Positions 1-11,400 of a stretch of 64,000 bases of DNA are shown one piece after another (position 1 is the stretch's first letter; every line of letters begins with the position of its first letter). A program made the position numbers and the translations under genes. The notes below the pieces were generated by a model. The model did not search any database and was not told the origin of the DNA. It saw nothing but the letters and a program-made list of their open reading frames with translations. This stretch comes from Cytauxzoon felis (lineage: Eukaryota > Apicomplexa > Aconoidasida > Piroplasmida > Theileriidae): the NCBI GenBank assembly GCA_020283715.1, contig JAIQCW010000078.1, positions 62,001-126,000 on the forward strand. The letters run 5' to 3'.

Positions 1-300
1 ATCCATCATGGGAATGATGGAAGATGGTGCTAAGGATGTTAGTGATGTAACCTCAAGTGGACTACCCGTAGCTGATCTCAGGGAAGCGGAGGGGGAGGTA
101 AATAGAGAAGGCACCACGCCTAGTGGGAAGACCTCAAGTGGAGAAGCTCCATGCAATGGAAAAGATGGACCTCAGGTGGAGAGCTGTCTGCAAGACGAAG
201 TGAAGGTGGATTGGACCTCGAGTGGAGCGAGGAATTTTCTTCGCAAAAATTTTCTCCGCCGGAGGCGGAGGTATTGTTTTCCCTGCAGCTCCCGGAGATC
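1..300. repeat. Mosaic hairpin repeat, copy R1 (5' end cut by window)
   Basis: In order this copy holds the tail of the ATGGGAATGATGGAAGATGG cassette, an ACCTCAAGTGGA arm, the CCCGTAGCTGATCTCAGGG cassette (about 65-110), a CACGCCTAGTGG hairpin, CCATGCAATGG (149-159; CCAT/ATGG stem, GCA loop), another arm, GTCTGCAAGAC (186-196; GTCT/AGAC stem, GCA loop) and an ACCTCGAGTGGA arm. It ends in a sharp palindrome CTCCGCC-GGA-GGCGGAG near 255-271. A 103-codon open frame runs through it (8-319), but it is the register shared by all copies, not a recognisable gene. Confidence 0.85.
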
Positions 301-319
301 GCTTACGGGTATATTGTAA

Positions 320-459
320 ATAATATATAATGAATATTTTATATTAGATTAAAATCATAATGCCTAAAGGCATATTAAAAGACTACATTAAGATGATATT
401 TAAATATTAAAACTACATTTTATAACATCTCAGGAGTACTCTTCGTGTATAAAACTCCT
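320..459. other. AT-rich spacer
   Basis: AT-rich DNA between repeat R1 and the stop of the minus-strand membrane-protein gene. It probably holds that gene's 3' untranslated region and terminator. No other feature is visible. Confidence 0.5.
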
Positions 460-1878
460 TCACATGAGCGTTCTACTTCTAACGTCTACATTAAATGCAT
501 TTAGTAAATTCTTTTTAGCCAACTTGAATGCTGCGTTCAACCAAAATTTGAATCCCCTATATCTCGTGTATCCTTCTGTGGGCCAATTCTCTCTATCAGC
601 TTTCCTATATGTTTGGAGATAACCATCTCCCAAGAAATTTGTGAAATTTAGGATAGCTAGGGATATAGCGAGTGTTATTGTTGGAAGTTGAGCACAGGTA
701 CTATTTTTACCTTTCTTCTGTACTCCAACGGCGGACATTCCAACAGCCTTTAGACCTTCTTGTGTAGTTACAAATGTAACAGTTAGGAATCCAACTAATG
801 CTGAGTTACCAATTATCAATTTACCGAAGAATGAGTGTGGATAATGGAGGATAGTATAACAGATATAGACACAAAAGAGAGCATACGCTTCAGCAATCCA
901 ACAAGCATTCCACCCTGGCGCAGTTGACCATTGTTTACCTGGACCTATTTCTTGTTTATCTAATATACATATTATCAAAGCTGGCATAGCATGTACAATT
1001 AAATTGATTATCTCAATATTGTATGCAGTATTAGGATCAGCCAACAGGAACGGAGCTATACCAGGGTATACACAGTAGAAAGCTCCGAGGGAGAAGACAG
1101 TAAGCATAAATGGAGACCACGTCATTCCATGACCTAAAGCTTCTGATAAGTTAGTTGGTGTATTACTTCCTCCTCCTCCTCCTCCTCCTTCTTCTCCAGT
1201 ACCGCCGTTACATTTGTTCTGACCATTCTCAAAATGACATTTAGCACAATGTGCATGCCAACAAGTGGCGGTTATATACATAAAAACACAATTTGCTATA
1301 CATTGTCCAAATACAAGCCAGTAATCGACATCCTGTATGAGATACTTATCTGCATAATATAGGAATACTTTATGGTAAATAGCCACAAAAACAGACGAAA
1401 GAGGTAGACCAGCACTGAAGAATGTGACAGCATCCGATTCAACACCGTTGGAAAATGTTACATTTAGACCAACCAGAAAGTAATGAGCTACAATAGTCCA
1501 CAAGTAGAGGTTAGGATCACCTAAATCACCTCCATATGTAAAGATGTAAAGGGTCAATAATGAGAAGAAGTACATTAACCAATTGGTAATCGTAGATAGT
1601 ACAGCTTTGGCCTTCTTATTATCTCCCAAAGCTGTTGCAATTGTATTTGATACAGCAAATCCTGCAAGCCCTCCTAGTTCAATAGGACTGTGAAATAGTT
1701 TAACGAATACACCAAGTTTACTAGCAGGAAGATGGAATCTACCAAGAGAATACTTAGCACATGCCAATGCTAACCTCAATGGCAATACTGCAATAAATCC
1801 TACCAGAAACATTGAAGTTTCCTTTAGTCCCGGTGGACTATTAGTTTTAGCAGTCATTTTGAAGTATGTGTATATCAA
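460..1878 (-). CDS. Multi-pass membrane protein, unknown function (possibly Tpr-related)
   Basis: A single uninterrupted frame of 472 codons. The product is dominated by hydrophobic stretches, about eight to ten likely membrane segments (for example residues ~22-45, ~90-112, ~125-145, ~185-205, ~265-285, ~300-320, ~345-365). A hydrophilic loop near residues 225-245 carries clustered Cys/His (CWHAHCAKCHFENGQNKC) and a run of eight Gly encoded by a CTC/TCC microsatellite (about 1168-1190). No transporter signature is recognisable. Piroplasms carry families of multi-membrane proteins (Tpr-related in Theileria), and size and topology would fit, but I see no diagnostic motif. The start may be the first Met or the Met at residue 8, which begins a more polar N-terminus. 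It lies next to a repeat and a decayed gene, as expected for a variable chromosomal region. Confidence 0.75.
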   Translation of the reverse strand: MIYTYFKMTAKTNSPPGLKETSMFLVGFIAVLPLRLALACAKYSLGRFHLPASKLGVFVKLFHSPIELGGLAGFAVSNTIATALGDNKKAKAVLSTITNWLMYFFSLLTLYIFTYGGDLGDPNLYLWTIVAHYFLVGLNVTFSNGVESDAVTFFSAGLPLSSVFVAIYHKVFLYYADKYLIQDVDYWLVFGQCIANCVFMYITATCWHAHCAKCHFENGQNKCNGGTGEEGGGGGGGSNTPTNLSEALGHGMTWSPFMLTVFSLGAFYCVYPGIAPFLLADPNTAYNIEIINLIVHAMPALIICILDKQEIGPGKQWSTAPGWNACWIAEAYALFCVYICYTILHYPHSFFGKLIIGNSALVGFLTVTFVTTQEGLKAVGMSAVGVQKKGKNSTCAQLPTITLAISLAILNFTNFLGDGYLQTYRKADRENWPTEGYTRYRGFKFWLNAAFKLAKKNLLNAFNVDVRSRTLM

Positions 1879-3137
1879 CCGTATCTTCGAGTAATTAAAG
1901 CCTATTTAAAATCACAGAAAACAAACGTTGCGATAAATGAGGATACTATATACTAGCCATTGCGATATTTTTGCGATTATGATACATTCTTGCTCAAATG
2001 TGCATTTGTGGTTGAAGATATTTACCTTTCCCTTTCCATCATTTTTACACATTCCATAAAATTAGGGATGATGTATCATGATGTGTTGAGTAGAATTAAC
2101 CTTAATATACTACAAATTCATATTGGATATTGATATTACTTTACATTTCGTTATTATGGTCCTTCCACCCTGTATCCCAGATGTGGCCTTATTGATTCCT
2201 CCATACTAGAAATACCCCAATTTGATGAAAGCCATTTTATTCCTCAGTTAATATAATCATCTATAGACAATCTACCTGATGTAAATAATTGAGGAAACAT
2301 GTATATGGTAGAGGATTTAATGATATAAGTCTATAAATATCCATTTCATCATGAGTCAGTATTCCAGTAACATAATCTCTAGAAATATAAAAATTTCCAA
2401 CACATATGGGAATCCGAGGATTATTATGGACTTTTTATCACTTGTAGTCATTTCTATAACCATAGTTCCTGTATGAAAATCCATTAACTCCAGTATCCCA
2501 TCATTCATCCATAATGAGTGGGTCCATTGATTTGTTATACTTTCTACATCCACAATATAATTTTATAATATCACCATAGTCTTTTGGTATGGATCCATCG
2601 AAGGATCTTTCCATAATTATAGCCTTGGAGGCTTTATTTGTCAACTTTTCCCTCCTCCTGCCATTTGTTGGCAACATTGTTCACGGTACATGGTAAACTA
2701 CTATGTGTGATCACCACCATTATCAGGTTTATGAGTTTTAGCACCATCTTTTCCTAGTAACTATACATAAGAAATGAATTTAAAAAACACCACTAACCTT
2801 GGGTTATAGGGATAATAAACACTATTAACACTATAATACTAATGTCAATTGAAGAGTTCTCTTCTGATATAATATATACTCTTATATTAATACAATTGAA
2901 GAAATATGTATAGATATATGAAGGTATACATGTATTAATATAAATAATTATTATAATATATATATTATATTACTACTAACATGATGTGAAGGTACTATAG
3001 TAACTATATAATACTAATAATAATACTAAATATATATACATTATATAAAATTACTATAATATTATAAGGAGGTTGTAAATGATTGAAAGAAGATATTTGT
3101 GGGATTAAAATTCAATTAATTAATATATTATTAGTGA
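1879..3137. other. Intergenic region
   Basis: About 1.26 kb without a convincing intact gene. It includes the upstream region of the minus-strand membrane protein, a possible decayed minus-strand coding stretch (listed separately, 2230-2670) and very AT-rich DNA with TA runs (about 2860-3060). No tRNA or rRNA is visible. Confidence 0.5.
2230..2670 (-). pseudogene. Possible decayed protein gene
   Basis: Reading the minus strand, protein-like stretches appear in successive frames but are broken by stops and frame changes. One run begins ERSFDGSIPKDYGDIIKLYC, another reads LGFPYVLEIF, then ISRDYVTGILTHDEMDIYRL. Composition is more codon-like than the surrounding AT-rich spacer, and no single frame exceeds 65 codons. 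This fits a degenerating member of a variable gene family, or a gene with introns I failed to place. No family was recognised. Confidence 0.25.
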
Positions 3138-3262
3138 TTGGACATCGAGTGGAGACCTCAAGTGGAATACCTGGAAGCGATCTACGGGAGCTGGAAGGGG
3201 AAGTAAATAGAGAAGCTGACGGCAGGAAGACTTACATCGGGATTAACCACAGGCATATTACA
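3138..3262. repeat. Mosaic hairpin repeat, copy R2 (diverged subfamily)
   Basis: This short copy runs from an ACATCGAGTGGA arm through ACCTCAAGTGGA, a diverged cassette (CTGGAAGCGATCTACGGGAG then CTGGAAGGGGAAGTAAATAG) and GCTGACGGCAG. The diverged cassette matches the copy at 11517-11605 better than the common form, so at least two subfamilies exist. The copy is intergenic. Confidence 0.75.
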
Positions 3263-3585
3263 TAGTATAAGGTAATGGATGCGACATGTTTCGTTCATTA
3301 GACACGTCTTACGTTGTGTTATGTTTAAAGTGTCATTTGACCAGACTAACATTTACACCTAGCCATTATTAGTATACACCTTATTATATTTCACTTTTAT
3401 AATCTTTATTACACTATATAAAGACTTAGTTGTAACTGCTTCTTGATGTGGTTTCACCCCTTATACCTTGACGTTGTATGTGTGGATAGATGAGTTAAAA
3501 TTTATCTTTGAAAATGTAAATTTATCATGAATGTATATATTTAAAAATTAATATTAATTAAATTTCATAAATTTCATTCGATAGA
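3263..3585. promoter_or_regulatory. Upstream region of the coiled-coil gene
   Basis: 323 bp of AT-rich DNA between repeat R2 and the start codon at 3586. It presumably holds the promoter and 5' untranslated region. No defined motif can be named. Confidence 0.35.
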
Positions 3586-6500
3586 ATGGATTTGATGAAC
3601 GGTTACTTAATTTATCGCAGATACAGCGGTCGACGTGCCTATTATAGAGATGTTCGTCGCCGTAAACGTGATCTATACATGATAGAGCATAGATTTAGTG
3701 ATGTTTTAAAGCCTGATAAAAGAACAGTATTGACTAGTCATGTTAAAATACAACAGGCATTTAATGATTTGTTGACGTGTCTAAACTTAGAACCAGAGGT
3801 GTTGTTAAAGCTTAAAAATATATTGGGAAACTCATTATCAGATATACATTCACTTAGTCTTAATGATTTTTCTCTAAAAGAAGGGACTAATGCTACTCTT
3901 TTTTATATTATATTGAATCTTCTGGTCAATAAATACGATGAATCGGCCCATTTGAACAAGGAATTGAGCACATCTGTTCAACAGATTTCGTATTTAAATG
4001 ATTCACTACTATCACTGCAATCAGAAAATGTACAATTACTAGATTACATTCTTGAAATTGAAGATTCGCACATAAATAAAATTACAGAGGCTTCCTTAAA
4101 GTATCAAAATTTGTTGGATAATTATAACAACTTGCAGCATGATCACCAAGTATTACAGATTACGGTTATACATTTAACACAAAAATTAACAAAGACTGAA
4201 AGCGATCTTACAATGCAGCACATTATAAATAAAACACATTCTCCAAAGTTTGAAAGTCTCCCTATTGGTATGTTGAAGATATTTATTTATTGGCGTTTTT
4301 ACTATTGAATTTTATATAAACTTTTATAGATTTGGAATATGATAACGATGCATCTGGTGGGTCTCCGCGTACAAAGACTATATTTCACCGAGATGGTACA
4401 GATTTTGATACAATAGTATCAAGTCAGACACCCACATTTGGTGATGTATTGATGGATAATTTTGACCAAAAGCATTCGGGTTTGCTCGATTCTAGATTTG
4501 AAAATTCCGAAAATTACGCTGATGAACTTCGTAATACTAGAAGAAATGGATATTTGGGTACAGACACGAATACAGAAGAAGTCATGGAACTTCGTAATAA
4601 ATTAAACAATTATAGGAATGAAAATGAGATGTTACGTGATGAATTGAAACGTTTGAATGATCGCAATGAGATATTAAAATTTACGAGTTTGACTGAAAGA
4701 ATTACGAATGTAATAGAGGGTCTCGTTAAATGTAATACACTTTTACCTCATCAGATACCATGTTTATTGCTCGTTGAAAATGAGTTTTATAAAAGTTTAT
4801 ACAATGATTTATCTAAGGAGTTGAATATTGAACTGGCTGAGCGTTATAGACTTCAGGTTAATTTATTGCAATTGAATGTGAAGTTGAATAATGCTCAGCA
4901 GGTATTTTATAAATTGGAGAATCAATCTGTATTATTGATGAATAATGAGGAGGAATTGAAGTTGTTGAAATCGAATAATGAAGTTTATACCGATCAAATG
5001 CTTAAATTACAAGCTGCGGCAATATCATTGAATGAGGAGAAGCATGATTTACAGATGGAGATTAATACATTGAGATCAATGAATGATACATCTTTAAAGG
5101 AATGTGATGTTTTAAGGGATGAAGTTAGGAAGATGGAGAAATTATTGGAATATGAGTATAATAATAATAATTCTAATTTTGGTATTCGTGATAGGGTTTT
5201 AAATATTCATTTAGAGGGAACATGTAAATTATTGGAGGATAAATTGATACGTAGTAGAAATGATGTTGAATCTATGCATAATACAAATTTACATTTGATA
5301 TCTTCGATTACTGAATTGAAGAATTCATTAACTCAGATGAGTCATGAACATAATTTGATGTCTAAACAATTGATCTCTAGTAATGAATTGAATTCTAGAC
5401 TTCATTCACAGGTTGAAAATTTGAATGGTGAGATTGAATCGTATAAATCATCACTTGAGATGAACAATGATGTATTAACTTCTACAAAACGTGAGCTAGA
5501 ACAGGCAAAGGAGCGTATGATGGAATTCGATTTGAGGGAGAAGAAACTATTTGAATTAATTAAAATATTCAAGACACAATTTGATGTGTTGAAGGGTGTT
5601 AAATATCCACAGCTTAATGAGTATTTAAGGGTTTTAAATGCTTTAATGGGCATGAATGATATTAATAACCCGGAAGAACAGGATTCAATAGATACGATTT
5701 ACATTATACTGACGACGATATTAAAGTGCAATACAGTTCTCGTCAATTTAACTCGCAGTTTTATTGAAGGCGGAAGCACAGGAGTTTATCTTCAGCATCT
5801 TTCATCTTCTACCGTTGTGGATGAGCGAAAGGTTCAGAAAGTTACGGATGACGATTTTCTGGATGCAATTTCGGTACCAAATGAAGGATCACCGCGTCAG
5901 TTGCCCGCAGACCACAGAGATGCTTTGGTATCGCGTGAATCTGAAGATGAAAAGAAAACAGACATAAGTTCTGAGTTTTTGGATCGTAACTCACTCAAAG
6001 ATGGAGAAAGTAATCATCAAAATAACACTTTAATCGCCGAAAATGGTATGAACTTTGCTTACATGAGGTTCAATCCACCTGAGGTTACAACCTTGTCTTC
6101 CACTAGCCGTGGTGGCCTCCTTATTTAGCTCCCCCTCCGCTTCCCGTAGATCAGCTACGGGTTCCACTTCCACTTGAGGTTACATCCTTAACACTACTTC
6201 CATCTACACATCTACCTCAACTTCCGCCACGATCTCTGGGAGTGGCTCTACTCTTTAGAGATAGGTAATTAGAAGAGCTGACGGCAGGACCTCGACTGGA
6301 ACGCCTAGTGGAAGGGAAGGTTGTAACCTCAGGTGGAGGCTACTGGGAGACAAGGTGGAGGTATCATATCTATTCGGCCTCAGTTATAACAGTAGATATT
6401 CTATTGTCATATCCTTTATTTATAGGTCCTTACTCTTCTCGAAGATCAGCTATGGGCAATATATCTGAGGTCATCTCTTTAACAGATTGTTATTCTAGAT

Positions 6501-8167
6501 TGGATATTAGTTCTTTACGCTTGATTTATACGACAGAGATTGAACGTATGGGTAATTACATTATGGCATTGGAGTCTTTGGATAAGAATTCTTTAATGTC
6601 TGAGATCAATGAATCATATCAACTTATGGTTGAGCGTTATAAATTGGAACTTATGGAGATGAAAAAGTTACATAACGCTACAGAATCTGCACTAAAAACG
6701 CTCGAGGAAGAAAAAGAAAAACTTTTGGATGATTGTACACGTGCTGCTAATGCTATTTTGGATTATGAAAGGCGCACTAGCGCCTTTTTAGATGAACGCC
6801 TTAAAATTAAGGATATAATAATTACTATACTACCATCCCCTATTAAAGATGCCTGCGACCTCAATAATACAATACAAACACTACAAACACTCGCCTCTTT
6901 TATGAAGGAGGATAGAAAATTGAAACAAAATGACGCGCAACGCGCAGATGATAGAGCGTTGAATATTAATGATACAAACTATCCACCCGATAAAAATGGG
7001 GTAGAAAATGTAGTAATTTTTGATGATGGGGTTCACGAGGCAAATGATCTTTCAGTACCAAAAGATACTTCAGTATTTAATTCATTTACACTTGTTCCAT
7101 CCAATGATCAGGAGCCTAGATCATCATCAAATGCCAAGGGGATCGAGATCAGTTCTCAACAGCTCAGGGATTTAGTATCCAATATAATTTACTATTATAG
7201 AGCAATTAAGGATAACATAGAGGATCAACTAAGAGATTTGGATGCTGCAGATGCTGAAACAGATTATGAATCACCCAGAGATTTCACCACGAAATCTGAT
7301 GATACCATCGATGATGAGGATGAAGACATGACCAATTTGGATGAAATTAATGAAAAATATATCAAATATTTCGAATTCATACTAGATTTACTAGATAAAT
7401 TGAGAAATGCTAAGCATTCTCTTGCTACTTTCAACTCCATTTCACATCATACTCTTGATCCTTTTTCGCCTCACAGAGATCGGCTACAGTTTGAACCCCT
7501 GTATAACGATTATCTTCCAACCTCTAGAGATAGACTTCAATCTCAACATCATACCAAACAACGATCATCTAATGAATTCTCAGTCGTTGCTTCAAATGTT
7601 TCCAGAGACGTTGTTGTTATAGAAAAAGTAGTGGAAATGTCTAAAGTATTAAGAGAATTTCTAATCGATACACCAAAACAACTACATTTAGATGAGTTAA
7701 TATACCAATTCGAGTCGTTACCAACCTCTACCGAACCTCTAGATATCAAAAATCAAAAATGGATAAAATGCTTATCAAGTATAATTTCCATAGCTACAGA
7801 TGTTTTATACTTTGGGATTAAACAACAAAATGGTACTCTAGAGGAAGCTATAATGAAACTTAAAGTTACCTCAGCATCATTAGCAGAGAAACAAGAATTG
7901 ACAAACATACAATCACAAGAACTTGAACGAAGGTCCATTGAAATCGACCGCCTAGAAACAAAAGTACGAGAATTACAAAGCCAATGCTCAAACTTGCAAG
8001 AACAACTAGAACATGGAAGAACCGAAAACTACAAAAGACTCGAAGAAGTTAACATAGAAAAAGATAAAATCATTAGACAATACCAAAACCAAATTAAAAA
8101 GCTGGAGAAACTAATAGTCGAACTCGAACAAGTCAATACACTACTCAATAGAAGAGGAGGATTGTAA
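3586..8167 (+). CDS. Large coiled-coil protein, unknown function (3 exons)
   Basis: Predicted exons 3586-4267, 4330-6045 and 6426-8167 join in phase to 1,379 residues. Joints: G|GTATGT with TTTATAG|AT, and G|GTATGA with TTTATAG|GT; all keep frame. The N-terminus is basic (RRYSGRRAYYRDVRRRKRD), and nearly all the rest is heptad-rich Leu/Glu/Lys/Asn helix, with an acidic, Asp/Ser-rich break in the middle of exon 3 (about 7220-7340) and a strongly coiled C-terminus. No motor, SMC or Golgin motif is visible. A structural, centrosomal or tethering role is only a guess from shape. The second intron is 380 nt because it contains mosaic repeat R3; read through, the frame would stop inside the repeat at 6128. 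Confidence 0.8.
6074..6337. repeat. Mosaic hairpin repeat, copy R3, bounded by 21-bp perfect inverted repeats
   Basis: The clearest complete unit. It starts at 6074 with TCCACCTGAGGTTACAACC(TT) and ends at 6337 with the exact reverse complement (6317-6337). Nested inside are a second inverted pair (CTTCCACTAG near 6097 and CTAGTGGAAG near 6305), a perfect hairpin CCCGTAG-ATCAG-CTACGGG (6143-6161), GCCACGATCTCTGGGAGTGGC, CTCT-TT-AGAG (6251-6260) and GCTGACGGCAG. It lies wholly inside intron 2 of the coiled-coil gene. Confidence 0.9.
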
Positions 8168-8199
8168 AGCCATATACAAGTGCCCGTTTCTTTCCCTCG

Positions 8200-8372
8200 C
8201 TCACCTCAGATCCATACCATAAATCCCTTGCTTTCAGAGATTTTTCTTTTCCACTTGAGGTCAAATCCTAATCTCGTTTCCACTTCCACTTGACGTGGTG
8301 GCCTCTTCTAACTACTTCCCCCTCCGCTTCCCCGAGATCAGCTGCGGGTGGTCCGCTTGAAGTCATGAATGT
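8200..8372. repeat. Mosaic hairpin repeat, copy R4 (partial)
   Basis: A partial, worn copy in the spacer between two plus-strand genes. It shows CCACTTGAGGTC arms, CCACTTGACGTGG and the CCCTCCGCTTCCCCGAGATC / AGCTGCGGG cassette in the reverse orientation. It ends about 60 bp before the start of the RAP-domain gene, so it may lie in that gene's promoter. Confidence 0.75.
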
Positions 8373-8433
8373 TGCCGCATTATTTTACAACATATAAACG
8401 ACACCTTTAATTCTAATTTTCTGTATAATAATA

Positions 8434-11400
8434 ATGTTACAATTATTCAATAAATGTAGTTTTATTACTAGAGGGTTTGTAAATTCTAAGCGCTTAAGTA
8501 CGGCTGTGCCTGTAAGTTGGAATTTTACACATTGCCAACTATTCCTCCTTAGAGCCTTTTAGTCGATGATTTATTGACCAAAGATGACATAAAATATAAC
8601 GATTTACCCTTTGACCAAGTTTATCGCCTGTCTAAAGACTTTATTGCCTTGTCTAAATCATCTATTGGATATAGAGACTTATCAGATCGTTTTGCCAAGA
8701 TTCTATTGGATTATGTACAAGGAAAATCTAAGGATGATACTCCTTTAACAGCTAACGAATGCCTCCTTTTATTTGAGGCTCAAATTTCTACTCAGTCGGA
8801 CAAGTATATTACGTTATTCGCCTCTCAAATTTTCACGTTTGTATACTAATTTCATTGATTTAACATTATGCACTCAGATTAATACGCAAGAATTCCACAG
8901 ATGGTAAATTATCCCCGGAAGATTTGGAAGTTGCTGTAAAGACACTGGTTAGACTGAGGCAATTGAAAATTATCTATATGGAACTCTTGGATTATGTTTC
9001 AAACAATGCTGCGAGTCTTACCGTTCCTCTCCTTGTAGATTTTACAGTCATTTGTCATCACAATGGCCTACGAGCCAAGCATCATTTGGGTGAGTAATTA
9101 AGTATTTCAATACAAAACTTCTTGTAGACATCGCGTATAAATTTTGTAGAGACAGGCTGGAGGAATTTAGTTTCCCACAATTAATGACTATTTTAAAGTG
9201 TTTCAGTTACTTTTCCTATGAATATAAAGACATATTTTTGTCGAGTCAGGATTTGATTAAGGGGAATTTAGCTGGACTTTTAAAAGAGGATATGATAATG
9301 ATTTTAAATGTTTGTAAAACCCTGCATAAAGAACATCATTTTCATAACTTGAGAGACTCTATTTTGAACCATTTACTCGATACATTCAATTCTCTAACGC
9401 TCAGATTCCACCTGAGGTGAGTAAAGATTGATAATTATCAATATATCCAGATGTATCGCTCAATTGTCTAGAGGAAAAAAGAGCATTATTGGTAGCCGTT
9501 ACATTTCGATGGTATTACAGGATGTTGAAGAGGTTAAGAAAGAATTGTATTCTTGCACTGTTGTACAATTATCTGAGATTATGTCATGCATAAATTTCTG
9601 GAAAATTAGGTGAGGCATATTCCTTGAAGATAAATATTCCTTAGGATGAACAATTTAACTTCAATTTTAGATCATCTTGCTGAGCGTATTGTGGATGTAG
9701 TAAATGCAAAAAATCTCGGAATATGGGCTGAAATTTATAATACCATTTATAATACTGGATGGTTCAGTCTAGATTTTATGAACGCCGGTATCAAACATAT
9801 CATCGCTGTACGTTTATTCCCAGATGTTTGAATACACCCTAAGGTTTTACTTACACCATTATCCCTGCCATATATCTCCTGTAGATCTACTTGAGGTTAC
9901 CTCCTTTGTCTTGCAGACAGTTCTACACCTGAGGTCTTTCCACTAGGCGTGGAGCCCTACTCCAATTATCTATCCCTGAAGGGTAATCCACTCCCGGAGA
10001 TCGTGGCGAAGTTTAGTTATTGGACCTCAAGTGGAATACCCGTAGCTGATCTATGGGAAGCGGAGGGGGAGGTAAATAGAAGAGCTGACGGCAGGATGAC
10101 ATCAGGTGGATTGGCGACTGGAACAAAAGCTTGTAACCTTTGGTAGTGTGGTGGATTGATCTGATGTGGAAAAAAGAGTAGAATGAGTGCGAGGGTGTGT
10201 GTGGACTGGAATATGTCAACTTTTCTTGTTATTTTTTACTTATTGTAACATCGATTTCAATTCTTAGGATCCGCAAGTTTTATCTAGAGTTTCTACACAC
10301 CAAGTTGTACGCGTCTTACAAACATTTTATAAGCTGAGATATTTTCACAGAGAGTCTTATATGGTAGGTTGGGTTAATTTCCCCCATTAAAATTTATATA
10401 GAATATGTTAAGGGTGATTGATGATGATTTCGATTCTTTAAAGCCTAAACTTAATGTAATATCGGAGGTGGTATTAGCGGCTGCTGATGGCAATATAGAG
10501 ATGGATTCATTGTATAACAAGTCATTGGAACATTTATCGTCTACTCTATCAAACTTGGAGCTCCACACATGTGAGGAACCCATACATGTAATGGAAAAGA
10601 AGTTGGTTGATTGTTATATTCTCACCTCCAATCATAATTTATAGTAACATTTGGGGAAGGAACATAATTACAGCATCTTGGGGTTTTGCTGTAATGGGAT
10701 TTAATAAAGACTCTAGGTTCATTACACTTTTACAAAATATGCTTCTACCACAGTAAGTTGCTTCTATACCCGATATAAAATACATTAGAATTGTCGGGTT
10801 AAATCACCCATTAAATATAATTTTAATGGCACTAGAGTTATCAGAAGCTACATTAATTTCTGGAATAGAACCAGCTCTTTGTCAGGAACTTCTTGAATGC
10901 TATGGTGAAGAATTGAGGAAGCTAGAATCACAAGCTACACCAATGAGAGGTGGATCATTTGATTTCGATGATAACATGAGAGATCATACCGATGGGAAGA
11001 TGAACTTTACACAATCACAGGACATACACTTTCACAAGGGAAGGATGAGAGCAACCAAACACATTTCCGGTAAGCATATAATCAGGTGAATTGATACAGG
11101 CATCAGCCTTACCATAAGTCTACAACCGAGGCACAATGCTATTCCTTACCACTATACCTTACTTCCACTAGCCTCCACCTGAGGTCCTTCCACTTGGCGT
11201 GGTTCCTCTTCTATTTACTTCTCCCCTTCCAGCTCCCATAGATCAGCTACGGGTTTTCCACTTCCACTCGATGTCAAATTTTACTACTTCATTTTACCTC
11301 TGAAATTTGAAGGAATTTCTGAATTTCTGGGGAAACTACTGAAGATTGTGCAATGAATATTGGATGTATATCTGATCTCAATACTTCATTGAAGAGGAAT

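Noticed and set aside
8..319. Open frame of 103 codons at the left end read as a gene
   Set aside because: It is entirely repeat cassettes and the same register appears in unrelated introns and genes; no start context or downstream homology supports a protein.
1160..1195. CTC/TCC microsatellite in the membrane-protein gene as a contingency (phase-variation) tract
   Set aside because: It is a trinucleotide run, so length changes keep frame; it only varies a Gly tract.
2356..2553. 65-codon minus-strand frame as a gene
   Set aside because: Adjacent protein-like sequence continues in other frames, so it is better read as part of a decayed gene.
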